Assembly: GCF_000826065.2 (NCBI RefSeq) | Contig: NZ_LN623538.1 | Span: 1-64,000 of the forward strand | Direction of reading: 5' to 3' | Length of the DNA stretch: 64,000 nucleotides | Source of the DNA: Tessaracoccus massiliensis | Lineage (GTDB): Bacteria; Actinomycetota; Actinomycetes; Propionibacteriales; Propionibacteriaceae | Shown: piece by piece, positions 34,124 through 44,834 of the stretch | Position numbering within the stretch: position 1 is the first letter of the stretch | How the letters are laid out: every line of letters begins with the position of its first letter | The notes under the pieces: model-generated | The model's database searches: none | What the model saw: the letters and a program-made list of their open reading frames with translations, nothing else | What the model was told of the DNA's origin: nothing | Program-made: the position numbers and the translations under genes

Positions 34124-36253
34124 TCAGCGCCCGGTGGAGGGCAGGCCCGGGCGCGCTGGCCGGTCTGGCGAGCTCGGGGTAGGTGTGCTCGGGGTGGCGG
34201 TGGGTGCGGGCCCCTCCGCGGTGGGTACCGGCGTGGGGCTCGGAGGAGGTGCGGTGGGCGACGGTGAGGTTGACGGCACATCCGGAGAGGGCACGGGCGG
34301 CCCGACCTCAACGAACACAGGGTTGGCGTAGAACCACGTGTCTATCCAAGGATTCCCCGCCCGGGGGTCGTCGCTGTGCATGATCGGGCCTCGGGGATCC
34401 ACCTCGACGCCGTGGTAACCGACGCCGTGGCGATTCCCATCGGAGCCACGGAAGCGGATGTAGAAACTGTCCTGCACATCGTCGAAGATGTGCGTGAGCG
34501 TGTAGGTGCCCGTTCGGCCACCCGTGTCGAAGCTGCGCAGCACCCGCGTGTGCGGCGCATGCACTGTCTCCCTGTCCTCTGCCGTCCCGGTGATGGGGCC
34601 ACCGATGATGTCGACGAAGGCGAGTTCCGGGACCCACTCGGCTGCCCTGGTCGGATCCGTGGCGTCCGGATCGTCGGCGCTCATGGCGATCGAGCGCACC
34701 GGCCTGGATGCAGCGGTGATGGTCATCTCAACCGTGACGGTGGAGCCCTTCGGGGCGGTGAGCGTGCCGCCCAGCGTCACGGCGTCCGTGCCGTCTGCGC
34801 TGACCTTGACGATGAAGGCGTCGAGCAGGCGGCCGTGGTCGGCCCACACCCGGCCCGCCCGCAGCGCCGCCATGACCGCCGGATAGCTGCGGTCCGTGGC
34901 GCCGGCGTGGATGCGGGTGAACTGCCCCGGCCAGAAGTCCGAGCCGCCCTGCGTCTCGATGAGTGGATGCGGGTACTGCGGGGACTGCCCTCCGGGCGTG
35001 TCTGCGTCGATCTCGGCGCGGATCCGCTCGGCATCCCGGTACCGCTGCGCGTGCACTTCGCTGCGGATCAGGTCGCCGGAGATGGTGGTCGAGCCGTCCC
35101 CGTTGGAGATGAGCAGATCGCCTGCGACCTCCCCTGTGTCGGTGTCGATGGGATGGGGACGGCGCCCACCGAGGAGACGCATCTGCTCGTGCTCGGATCC
35201 AGCGTCCCGGTACTCCGGGGTGTCGGGGTAGTCGCCCAGCCGCCAGGTGTGCCAGGCGGCAAGGTGTGCATCCGAGTTGGCGGTCACGAAGAAGCGGCGC
35301 CCCTCGGCGAGCATTGAGTCCCAGAATCCGCCGACGGTGGCCGTCATCCAGTCCCAGCCTCCGTAGGTTCTCATGTGTTCGACCGTGTAGCCGGGGTAGG
35401 AATCGGCGCGTGGCTCGTTGACGTACTCACCGCGCTGGTCGCCGTAGCCGACGTTGCGTCCGTAGGGGTAGCCCTGAGCTCCGGGGGCGCCCTCCATCCC
35501 GATCATGATGTGGGGATCCGCGTCGTTCCAGAGCCGGAACTCGTCGGGGGAGTCGATGCCCAGACGCATGGGGTGATTGGCGATGATCAGAGCGTCGTCG
35601 ATGGCACCGTCGCGCTTCTGCTGACCGAGCCATGCGATTGCCTCGGCTGCCTTCTGCTCCTGGAAGGCCTCATCCTCGCTGCCCACGGGGGGCTTCTCCC
35701 ATCCGTTCAGTTTGCCGTCGTAGACCAGTTCGAAGGCACGCAGGATCTCCGCCTCGCGCTCACCGGTGACCATGACGGTGCAGTGCTCTGCGGCAGGGAT
35801 GTACCACTCGATGCCCTGGAAAATCAGTATGTCCGGCCTGGCTGCGCGCTCAGCCTTGATCTCCGCGAGGGAGTTGAACACGCCCGGATCGGCGTGCTGG
35901 AAGTTCGAGTGCTCGGTGAAGACTATCCAGTCGACCCCGAAGTGCTCGGCCGCGTCGAGCTGATCCTTGATGCGGTACTTCGCATCGTGGCTGTACTGCG
36001 TATGCACGTGGTGATCGCCGACGAGCCAGAGCAGCTGATCCGGATTCACGGGCTGGGGTCCATCATCGGCTGTCGCCCGCCGAGCCGAGAACGTGAGGAC
36101 GGCACCGGGGATGGCCGACGCCGCCGTCGCGGCCATGCCTGCGCGCAGGATGGCTCGTCGGCTGTAGCCGAGGCGACGCAGCTCCGCGTCGCCTCGACGC
36201 CGGACGTCTGCCAGTTCCTCGGGGGTGAGTTGATGGTCATCGTGGTGATGCAT
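34124..36253 (-). CDS. Tat-exported PHP-domain metallohydrolase (CehA/McbA type)
   Basis: A 709-aa exported protein. Twin-arginine signal SRRAIL followed by a hydrophobic stretch (about residues 30-60). The PHP domain starts with VGDHHVHTQYSHD, then FTEHSNFQHAD, FQGIEWYIP, IIANHPMRLGID and ANSDAHLAAWHT, giving the metal-binding His/Asp/Glu set. A beta-rich C-terminal part follows, then a Pro/Ser/Thr-rich linker ending exactly in LPSTGR. This is a sortase-like LPXTG sequence, but no hydrophobic helix follows it. AGGAA precedes the ATG at 36253. Substrate is unknown. Confidence 0.85.
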   Translation of the reverse strand: MHHHDDHQLTPEELADVRRRGDAELRRLGYSRRAILRAGMAATAASAIPGAVLTFSARRATADDGPQPVNPDQLLWLVGDHHVHTQYSHDAKYRIKDQLDAAEHFGVDWIVFTEHSNFQHADPGVFNSLAEIKAERAARPDILIFQGIEWYIPAAEHCTVMVTGEREAEILRAFELVYDGKLNGWEKPPVGSEDEAFQEQKAAEAIAWLGQQKRDGAIDDALIIANHPMRLGIDSPDEFRLWNDADPHIMIGMEGAPGAQGYPYGRNVGYGDQRGEYVNEPRADSYPGYTVEHMRTYGGWDWMTATVGGFWDSMLAEGRRFFVTANSDAHLAAWHTWRLGDYPDTPEYRDAGSEHEQMRLLGGRRPHPIDTDTGEVAGDLLISNGDGSTTISGDLIRSEVHAQRYRDAERIRAEIDADTPGGQSPQYPHPLIETQGGSDFWPGQFTRIHAGATDRSYPAVMAALRAGRVWADHGRLLDAFIVKVSADGTDAVTLGGTLTAPKGSTVTVEMTITAASRPVRSIAMSADDPDATDPTRAAEWVPELAFVDIIGGPITGTAEDRETVHAPHTRVLRSFDTGGRTGTYTLTHIFDDVQDSFYIRFRGSDGNRHGVGYHGVEVDPRGPIMHSDDPRAGNPWIDTWFYANPVFVEVGPPVPSPDVPSTSPSPTAPPPSPTPVPTAEGPAPTATPSTPTPSSPDRPARPGLPSTGR

Positions 36254-36424
36254 GGGGTTCCTTCCGCTGTGGCATGAGGTTAGGAAGGTGAGATGACCGT
36301 CAGGGGAAGGGGAAGTGAACCGATGGGGAACGGATGATGGCGACGGAAGCAACTCGTTTTCGGTGTTGTCCTCGAAGCGGCATACACTGGCCAGCGGTCC
36401 GCTACGAAGGGAAAGCCGATACCA

Positions 36425-38104
<1,680 letters not shown>

Positions 38105-38108
38105 TCCC

Positions 38109-38597
38109 ATGATGTCCACCGAGGTCCCTGTGCCGCGTTATCCCCTCGGGGAGTACGCGTACCAGGGCCTGTGGTTGGGCATCGTGGCACTGCCGGGCGT
38201 GCTGGCGATCCTGCGGGTGCTGACCGCGCCCACGGACATGACGTTCTTCCTGTTCGCCGTGATCGGTATTCCCGCCATCATCGCCGGGCAGGTGATCGCC
38301 GGGCTGCTCGCCTGGATCTTCCGCCGCCGCCAGTGGCGCCACTGGCTGGGCCCGGTCGGAGCGAAGCTCTCCTTCGCCTACTACGGGGCCTGGGTGCTGC
38401 TCGCGCTGGCGGTGCCCGAGTCGAACCCTGGCGAGATGTACCCGTCCCTGTTGATGCGGATGTTCGGCAGGGGGTTCGCGGAGGGGTTCTCCGCCGTCCT
38501 GTTCTGGGTGGTCCCCCTCCTGTATCTGGCGCTGTTGGCCGCCATCGCCGTGGAGGGCCAGCGCGCCGTCCGCCGTTGGGCCGGCCCCCGGGCGTGA
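38109..38597 (+). CDS. Polytopic membrane protein of unknown function, 162 aa
   Basis: A small hydrophobic protein with four predicted transmembrane helices (about residues 18-36, 43-67, 80-98, 120-145). A basic RRRQWRHW loop lies between helices 2 and 3. It begins 4 bp after ettA and is probably co-transcribed with it. No family is recognised. Confidence 0.7.
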   Translation: MMSTEVPVPRYPLGEYAYQGLWLGIVALPGVLAILRVLTAPTDMTFFLFAVIGIPAIIAGQVIAGLLAWIFRRRQWRHWLGPVGAKLSFAYYGAWVLLALAVPESNPGEMYPSLLMRMFGRGFAEGFSAVLFWVVPLLYLALLAAIAVEGQRAVRRWAGPRA

Positions 38598-38647
38598 GCG
38601 CCAGCCGATCTGATGCCTCAACCACGAGGGTTCAGGTCTTAGGCATG

Positions 38648-38698
38648 CTGCGGGGGCCCTTCGTCGTGCCCGGCTCGTTCCTCGCGGGGCACGCTCAG
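38648..38698. repeat. Dispersed repeat, copy A
   Basis: Shares 30 identical bases (starting CTGCGGGGGCCCTTCG) with copy B at 46015. Arms CGTGCC (38665-38670) and GGCACG (38688-38693) can pair around a GGCTCG-containing loop. It lies between the convergent ettA-linked gene and the flavoprotein gene. Confidence 0.75.
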
Positions 38699-38702
38699 AG
38701 GG

Positions 38703-41558
38703 CTAATGCGTGGCGAGCAGTTCCGCGAGCGACATCGACGCGCGGCCGGCCAGCGAGGTCAGCTGCGTCTGGCACGAGAAGCCATCGGCCAGCACGATCG
38801 CGTCCGGATGTGCCTCGACGGCCGGGCCGAGGTCATGCTCGAACACCTTGACGCTGACCTCGTGGTGGCCGCGTTCCACGCCGAAGTTGCCCGCCAGGCC
38901 GCAGCAACCACCCACCTGCACCAGTTCGGCGCCGGTGGCCAGCAGGATCGCCTGGTCCTTCGCCCAGCCGATGACCGAGGCGTGGTGGCAGTGCGGCTGC
39001 GCCACGATCGTGTGACCGCTCAGATCGGGGGCCGTGAAGTCCGGATCGGCGGTCAGGAACTCGGCCAGCGTGAGGACCTTGCCCTCCAGCGCCGCGACGT
39101 TCGCATCGTCCGGCAGCAGCTCCGGCGCATCGCTGCGCCACACCGCGGTGCACGAGGGCTCCACGCCGACGATGGGCACGCCGTCGCGCACATAACGCGC
39201 CAGCACCGCAGCGGCGTTCGAGATCTGCCTGCGTGCGCCGTCGAGCTGGCCGGTGGAGATCCACGTGAGGCCGCAGCAGGCGGTCTCGTCGAGCACCTCC
39301 GGCTCGTAGCCCAGACGCACGAGGACCTGCACCATGGCGGCGAAGGACGTGGACTCGAAGCAGTCCGAGAACGAGTCGACCCAGATCAGCACCCGCCCCT
39401 TCGAGCCGTCGGTTGAGCCGGCTGCTTCGCGCCCGCTCGAAGGGCCCTCCACCGTCCTTCGATCTGCCTGGCTCGCAAGTTCGCTGGGCAGGCTCAGGAA
39501 ACGGTCCCTCTCCGACGTGGCGGCGAAGCGGGGGATCTGACGGCGGCCGTCGACGCCGGCGGCGAACTTCAATGCCCGCCCCAGCACCGGCGCCCTGCCC
39601 ACCACGTTGATCAGCGGGCCGAGGCCGGGGATGCGGGTGATCAGGCGACCCCAGCGCGGCAGCCAACCCAACGCGTAGTGGTTGCGCGGACGCAGCCTGC
39701 CCTTGTAGGTCTCGTGCGTGACGCGGGCCTTGTAGGCGGCCATGTCGATGCCGGTGGGGCAGTCCCGCGCGCAGCCCTTGCAGCTGAGGCACAGGTCGAG
39801 CGCGGCGTGCACCTCGGGCGAACGCCAGCCGCCGGTGATCAGCGAGCCGTTGACCATCTCCTGCAGCGCCCGCGCACGGCCCCGCGTCGAGTCCTTCTCA
39901 TCTCGCGTGGCCTGGAAGCTGGGGCACATCACGCCGCCAGCTGCCGTCGAGTTGGCCAGGCACTTGCCCACGCCGGAGCACTGGTGGACGGCCTCCACGA
40001 AGCTGGCGTCGCTCAGCGACAGGGGTGATCGACTGGCCGCCACCATCCGCAGGTCCGCCTCGACGGGGGCGGGATCCACCAGGACGCCGGGGTTCAGGAG
40101 CCCCTCGGGATCGAAGATGCGTTTGACCTGGGCGAACAGCTCAAGCGCCTCGGGGGAGTACATGTGGTGCAGCAGCGCGGAGCGGGCCCGGCCGTCGCCG
40201 TGCTCGCCGGACATCGAGCCGCCGAACGAGGCCACCAGCTGGGCGGCCTCCTCGACGAAGGCCTTGTAGCGCTCGGCGCCGTCCGGGGCATCGAGCGGGA
40301 AGTCGATGCGGCAGTGCACGCAGCCGTCGCCGAAGTGCCCGTAGGGCAAACCCTGCAGGCCGTGCCCCGCGAGGAGGGCGTCGAAGCGGCGCAGGTACTC
40401 GCCGAGGTGCTTCGGCGGGACCGCCGCATCCTCCCAGCCGCCGTAGGCGGGCCTGTCCAGGCTGACGCCGGCCAGGCCGGCGCCGTCGGCGCGGATCTTC
40501 CAGAGCATGGCGGCGCGGGCGGGGTCCTCGACGACCCAGCCCTCCGTGGCCTTCGATTCCTCGACGACGGCGTGTGCCCGCTCCAGCACCTCATCGCGGT
40601 TCTCGCCCACGAGTTCGAGGAACATCCAGCCGTCGCCGGCGGGCAGATCGCCGACGGACTCGGGGCCGTTCTTGGCCACCACCACGTCGACGATCCGCCG
40701 GTCCAGGCCCTCGCAGGCGGTGGGCTTGAAGCGCAGCAGGTTGGAGATGTCGTCACCAGCGTCGGGCATGGTGGGGTAGCCGAGCGCGACCATCACCGAG
40801 TGCGGTGCGTCGGCGACGAGCTGCACGGTGGCGCGCACGATCACCCCGAGGGTGCCTTCGGTGCCGGCGAAGAACTTCGGCAGGTCGAACTTGCGCTCCG
40901 GCAGCAGGTGTTCCAGCGAGTAGCCGGAGACCTGGCGGATGAACGTGCCGAACTCGGTGCGGATGGTGCCGAGGTTGGCGGCGACCAGCGCTCGTAGCTC
41001 GGGTACGTCGTCGAGGCCGAGGGTCAGGAGTTTGCCGGTACCGGTGACGATGTCGAGCGAGACCACGTTGTCGGCCATCCGGCCGTAGCCCAGTGCCCGC
41101 GGGCCGCAGGCGTTGTTGCCGATCATCCCGCCCACTGTGCAGCGGTTCGACGTGGAGGGGTCCGGGCCCAGCCGCAGCCCGTGGGGGCGCGCGGCGATCT
41201 GGAGTTGGTCCTGCACGACACCCGGGTCGATGACGGCGGTGCGCGTGGCAGGCTCGATGGAGTGGATGGTGTTGAGGTGCCTGGCCACGTCGATCACGAG
41301 GCCGGGGCCGACGGCGTTGCCGGCGCACGAGGTGCCCGCGCCGCGGGCGGTGATGGGGGTGCCCGTCTTCAGCGCCGCCCGCACCACCGCGATGAGTTCC
41401 TCGGAGGTGCGGGGATGCGCGACGGCCTGCGGCTCCACCCGGTAGAGCGAGGCGTCCGAGGAATACAGCGCCCGCGTGAGCGTGGTGTCGTCGACGATGT
41501 GCGCGAGTTCGCCGAGTTCGCTGAGGAGCCTGGCGTGGGGGAGGGAGGCGACTGTCAC
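38703..41558 (-). CDS. FAD- and Fe-S-binding oxidoreductase (D-lactate dehydrogenase-like)
   Basis: A 951-aa fusion of a GlcD/Dld-type flavin domain and a GlpC-type iron-sulphur domain. FAD segment: TARGAGTSCAGNAVGPGLVIDV, DPSTSNRCTVGGMIGNNACGPRALGYG, FFAGTEGTLGVIV and SMSGEHGDGRARS. Iron-sulphur segment: CSGVGKCLAN with a later C, CLSCKGCARDCPTGIDM, and two CCG domains (DETACCGLTW and VGGCCGLAGNFGVERGH). It likely oxidises D-lactate or 2-hydroxyglutarate and passes electrons to quinone. Around 39430-39490 a dispersed repeat is inserted in frame, adding a Ser/Gly-rich stretch between domains. Confidence 0.88.
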   Translation of the reverse strand: MTVASLPHARLLSELGELAHIVDDTTLTRALYSSDASLYRVEPQAVAHPRTSEELIAVVRAALKTGTPITARGAGTSCAGNAVGPGLVIDVARHLNTIHSIEPATRTAVIDPGVVQDQLQIAARPHGLRLGPDPSTSNRCTVGGMIGNNACGPRALGYGRMADNVVSLDIVTGTGKLLTLGLDDVPELRALVAANLGTIRTEFGTFIRQVSGYSLEHLLPERKFDLPKFFAGTEGTLGVIVRATVQLVADAPHSVMVALGYPTMPDAGDDISNLLRFKPTACEGLDRRIVDVVVAKNGPESVGDLPAGDGWMFLELVGENRDEVLERAHAVVEESKATEGWVVEDPARAAMLWKIRADGAGLAGVSLDRPAYGGWEDAAVPPKHLGEYLRRFDALLAGHGLQGLPYGHFGDGCVHCRIDFPLDAPDGAERYKAFVEEAAQLVASFGGSMSGEHGDGRARSALLHHMYSPEALELFAQVKRIFDPEGLLNPGVLVDPAPVEADLRMVAASRSPLSLSDASFVEAVHQCSGVGKCLANSTAAGGVMCPSFQATRDEKDSTRGRARALQEMVNGSLITGGWRSPEVHAALDLCLSCKGCARDCPTGIDMAAYKARVTHETYKGRLRPRNHYALGWLPRWGRLITRIPGLGPLINVVGRAPVLGRALKFAAGVDGRRQIPRFAATSERDRFLSLPSELASQADRRTVEGPSSGREAAGSTDGSKGRVLIWVDSFSDCFESTSFAAMVQVLVRLGYEPEVLDETACCGLTWISTGQLDGARRQISNAAAVLARYVRDGVPIVGVEPSCTAVWRSDAPELLPDDANVAALEGKVLTLAEFLTADPDFTAPDLSGHTIVAQPHCHHASVIGWAKDQAILLATGAELVQVGGCCGLAGNFGVERGHHEVSVKVFEHDLGPAVEAHPDAIVLADGFSCQTQLTSLAGRASMSLAELLATH
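39430..39496. repeat. Dispersed repeat, copy C, inside a coding sequence
   Basis: Contains GGGCCCT, TTCGATCTGCC, GGCTCGCAAGTTCGC and GGGCAGGCTCAGG in the same order as copies A and B, with different but still complementary arms (CTGCC and GGCAG). It lies in frame within the flavoprotein gene. Confidence 0.6.
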
Positions 41559-41563
41559 GCGCC

Positions 41564-42019
41564 CTAGTCTGCCACCGCCAGAGACGCCTGCATGGCGCGG
41601 CCCAGCGCCGCGTAGTCCTCTGGCGCGATGGCGTCGACGAAGACGCGGCGCACCGAATCGACGTGTGCGGGGGCGGCACGCTTGAGCAGCGCGAAGCCCT
41701 CGTCGGTCATGGTGGCCTGCACGCCGCGGCCGTCGGAGTCGCAGGAGGTGCGCGAGACCAGGCCCACGCGCTCCATGCGCTTGACGGTGTGGGTCAGCCG
41801 AGAGCGGGAATGCCCCACCGACGACGCCAGTTCGCCCATGCGGAGGGTGCGGTTGGGTGACTCGCTCAGGCGCACCAGCACCTCATACTCGGGCAGCGAC
41901 AGGTTAAACTTCTGCAGCGCGGCGTCAAGGTACTCGTTGATGTGGGTGTTGGCCAGGAGGAAGCTCCGCCAGACCCTCTGCTGGCTCTCGGTGAGCCAGC
42001 CTGCAACTGGTTCAGACAT
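41564..42019 (-). CDS. MarR-family regulator
   Basis: A 151-aa winged-helix regulator. The DNA-binding region spans about residues 55-110 (RTLRMGELASSVGHSRSRLTHTVKRMERVGLVSRTSCDSDGRGVQATMTDEG), with helices for dimerisation at both ends. It stands 5 bp before the flavoprotein gene on the same strand and is divergent from fadD, so it may control either. The 109-bp divergent region contains an imperfect TCAA-N4-TTGA palindrome near 42050. Confidence 0.9.
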   Translation of the reverse strand: MSEPVAGWLTESQQRVWRSFLLANTHINEYLDAALQKFNLSLPEYEVLVRLSESPNRTLRMGELASSVGHSRSRLTHTVKRMERVGLVSRTSCDSDGRGVQATMTDEGFALLKRAAPAHVDSVRRVFVDAIAPEDYAALGRAMQASLAVAD

Positions 42020-42128
42020 AAGGGCCAGAATAGCACATGGTTTATGTTTCAAGTAATTGATCTGGGTTTTCTCTGGCCCCTGGGGCGCCATCACGTTAGC
42101 CTTGCGTCCAAACGTGGAAAGGGACCCC

Positions 42129-43964
42129 ATGGGACTTCGTGATGAGATCATGCAGCGCGCCGCAGATTCGGTGGGCCACATGCTGCGACGACGGGTGGAG
42201 GAGACGCCCGACAAGCTGGCGTTCATGTACCCCGACGGGGCCGCTGAGGGCCCCAACACGTGGAGCAAGCTGACCTGGCGCGAGTCCGAGACGATCATCG
42301 ACAAGCTCGCCGCGGGCCTGCTGGCCCGCGGCCTGGGGTACGAGGATCGGGTCGCGATCTGCTCCAGCACCCGTCTCGAGTGGCTGTTCCTCGATCTCGC
42401 CATCGCCGTGGCGGCGGGCGCCACCACCACCGTGTACCCCAACACCGCATCAGGCGACGTGCACTACATCGTGGGAGACTCCGGCTCCAAGGTGTTCGTC
42501 GCCGAGAACGCCGAGCAGCTTGCCAAGGTGCTCGACACCCCGGACTTCGACGATCAGCTCCACACCATCGTCGTGATCGACGGCACCGGCGTGACCTTCG
42601 ACGAGCGCATCATCGCCTACGACAAGCTCCAGGAGTTGGGGGAGCAGTACCTCAGGGACAACCCGGACGCGCTCAAGGAATCGATCGCCTCCACCAACCA
42701 CGACACCCTCTCCACCCTCATCTACACCTCCGGCACCACCGGCCGTCCCAAGGGCGTGCGCCTCAACCACATCTCGTGGGTCTACGAGGGTGCCTCCACC
42801 AAGTACCTCGACATCATCGGCCCCGACGAGCTGCAGTTCCTGTGGCTGCCGCTCAGCCACGTCTTCGGCAAGGCGCTCATCGCAGCGCAACTCGACTACG
42901 GGTTCGCTTCGGCCGTCGACGGCCGCATCGACAAGATCGTCCAAGGCCTGGGCGAGGTGCACCCCACGTTCATGTGCGGCGCGCCGCGCATCTTCGAGAA
43001 GGTCCGCGCCGCCGTCCTGACCGGCAACACCGGCCTGAAGGGCAAGATCGCCCGCTGGGCGTTCTCCGTGGGCTACAAGTCCATCGACGACCGGCTCGCC
43101 GGCCGCCCCCTCAAGGGCGCGCTCGCGATCCAGTACAAGCTCGCCGACAAGTTGGTGTTCTCCAAGCTCAAGGAGCGCCTCGGCGGGAAGATGAAGTTCA
43201 TGATCTCCGGCTCGGCCAAGCTGAGCCCGCAGATCCAGAAGTGGTTCTACGGCGCGGGCATCCTCATCGTCGAGGGCTACGGGGCCACCGAGACCAGCGC
43301 CATCGCCTGCGTCGACCTGCCCGCGGATCCGCACCTCGGCACCGTCGGCCCGCCCATCCCGGGAATGGAGGCCAAGTTGGCCGACGACGGCGAGCTGCTG
43401 CTGCGTGGCCCCATCATCACGCCCGGTTACCACAACCTGCCGGACAAGACCGACAAGGCCATCGACGCCGACGGCTGGTACCACACTGGCGACATCGGCG
43501 AGATCGCGCCGAGCGGCCACATCCGGATCACCGACCGCAAGAAGGACCTGTTCAAGACCTCGGGTGGCAAGTTCGTCGCGCCGCAGAAGGTGGAGGGCGC
43601 CATCCAGGCGAACATCCCCTTCGTGGCGCAGTCCATCGCCATCGGCGAGGGCCGCAAGTACGTCTCTGCCCTCGTAGTGATGGATCCGGCGCTGCTGCAG
43701 AAGTGGGCGGACAAGCGGGAGCTGGGCCACTTCAGCTACGCCGAACTCTCACAGCGGCCCGAGATCCGCGCCTCCATCGAGAAGTGGATGGCGCGCGTCA
43801 ACGCGAAGCTGGAGAAGTGGGAGACGGTCAAGACCTTCGCGATCCTCGACCACGAACTCACCGTCGAGAACGACGGCGTCACGGCCAACATGAAGATCCG
43901 CCGCGGCGCGGTCACCGAAAAGTACGCCGACATCGTCGAGACGCTGTACCCGCAGGAGGACTAA
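42129..43964 (+). CDS. fadD: Long-chain fatty-acid-CoA ligase
   Basis: A 611-aa AMP-forming acyl-CoA synthetase. P-loop-like LIYTSGTTGRPKGVRL (about residues 198-213), LPLSHVFGKAL, GYGATETSA, YHTGDIGEIAPSGHIRITDRKKDLFKTSGGKFVAPQ (adenylation A7-A8 region). The ending VTANMKIRRGAVTEKY keeps the catalytic Lys region. GAAAGG precedes the ATG at 42129. It lies opposite the MarR gene and 3 bp before a thioesterase gene, suggesting an acyl-CoA turnover operon. Confidence 0.93.
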   Translation: MGLRDEIMQRAADSVGHMLRRRVEETPDKLAFMYPDGAAEGPNTWSKLTWRESETIIDKLAAGLLARGLGYEDRVAICSSTRLEWLFLDLAIAVAAGATTTVYPNTASGDVHYIVGDSGSKVFVAENAEQLAKVLDTPDFDDQLHTIVVIDGTGVTFDERIIAYDKLQELGEQYLRDNPDALKESIASTNHDTLSTLIYTSGTTGRPKGVRLNHISWVYEGASTKYLDIIGPDELQFLWLPLSHVFGKALIAAQLDYGFASAVDGRIDKIVQGLGEVHPTFMCGAPRIFEKVRAAVLTGNTGLKGKIARWAFSVGYKSIDDRLAGRPLKGALAIQYKLADKLVFSKLKERLGGKMKFMISGSAKLSPQIQKWFYGAGILIVEGYGATETSAIACVDLPADPHLGTVGPPIPGMEAKLADDGELLLRGPIITPGYHNLPDKTDKAIDADGWYHTGDIGEIAPSGHIRITDRKKDLFKTSGGKFVAPQKVEGAIQANIPFVAQSIAIGEGRKYVSALVVMDPALLQKWADKRELGHFSYAELSQRPEIRASIEKWMARVNAKLEKWETVKTFAILDHELTVENDGVTANMKIRRGAVTEKYADIVETLYPQED

Positions 43965-43967
43965 GCC

Positions 43968-44834
43968 TTGTTCCGCTGGGAGTGCCCCCTGCGCTGGTCC
44001 GACATGGATGCGCAGGGGCACGTCAACAACGCCGTGCTCGTCGACTATCTGCAGGAGGCCCGCGTGGTCTTCCTTCGCCGGGGCTCAGCCTCCGCGTTGC
44101 TCGACGAGGGCATCATCGTGACCCGCCACCAGGTGGAGTACCGCCGCCCCGTCGAGTACGACGACGGCGACGTGGTGATCGAACTCGGAGTCTCGACGCT
44201 GGGCGCCTCGCGGGTGGAACTGGCCTACGAGATCTCCCAGGGCGGCGACGTGGCCCTGAAGGCCCGCACCATGCTGTGTGCATTCAGCTTCGACGAGCAG
44301 AAGCCCATCAAGCTGAGGCCGGAGTACCGGGCGTTCTTCGAGGGCCACCGCACCGAGGTGGAGCCGCTGCGCGAGCTGACGGCCCCTCCGCTGGAGGGAG
44401 CGGGCACCCCGGTGACGCTGCCCGTGCGCTGGACGGATCTCGACAGCTACGGCCACGTCAACAACGCCAAGGTGTTCGACTACATCCAGCAGGCCCGCGT
44501 CGAGGCCACCACGCAGTGGGACCCGACGATGGCCCGCGCAGGCTCGAAGGGCTCGCAGTACCTGTGGTTGGTCGCCCGCCAGGACGTCGACTACCTCGCG
44601 CAGCTCGAGCATCGGTTGGAGCCCTACGAGGTTCGGGTCGCCCCCGTGCATCTGGGCACCTCATCGATCGTGCTGGCCTCTGAACTCGTCGACCCCTCCT
44701 CGGGGACCGTGCACAACCGGGCCCGGACCATCCTGGTCGCCGCCGATGCGGAGATGCACAAGGTGGAGCTGCCTGAGTCGCTTCGCAGGAAGCTCACACG
44801 GCACCTGCCTGACACGTCGGGCACCACCAGATGA
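43968..44834 (+). CDS. Tandem hotdog acyl-CoA thioesterase
   Basis: A 288-aa protein with two 4HBT-type hotdog domains: residues about 1-125 (RWSDMDAQGHVNNAVLVDYLQEAR) and about 145-280 (RWTDLDSYGHVNNAKVFDYIQQAR). Each keeps the D-x-x-GHVNN-x-x-x-x-DY active-site pattern of thioesterases. The duplication is internal to one polypeptide. The TTG start at 43968 has AGGAGGA upstream, inside the end of fadD. Its 3' end overlaps the convergent nei gene by 41 bp. Confidence 0.88.
   Translation: MFRWECPLRWSDMDAQGHVNNAVLVDYLQEARVVFLRRGSASALLDEGIIVTRHQVEYRRPVEYDDGDVVIELGVSTLGASRVELAYEISQGGDVALKARTMLCAFSFDEQKPIKLRPEYRAFFEGHRTEVEPLRELTAPPLEGAGTPVTLPVRWTDLDSYGHVNNAKVFDYIQQARVEATTQWDPTMARAGSKGSQYLWLVARQDVDYLAQLEHRLEPYEVRVAPVHLGTSSIVLASELVDPSSGTVHNRARTILVAADAEMHKVELPESLRRKLTRHLPDTSGTTR

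Noticed and set aside
42030-42060. MarR operator between MarR and fadD genes
   Set aside because: Only a weak TCAA-N4-TTGA symmetry is visible; not strong enough to list as a site.
42260-44683. An 807-codon frame over fadD and the thioesterase
   Set aside because: Arg/His/Gly-rich out-of-frame shadow of two well-supported enzymes on the same strand.
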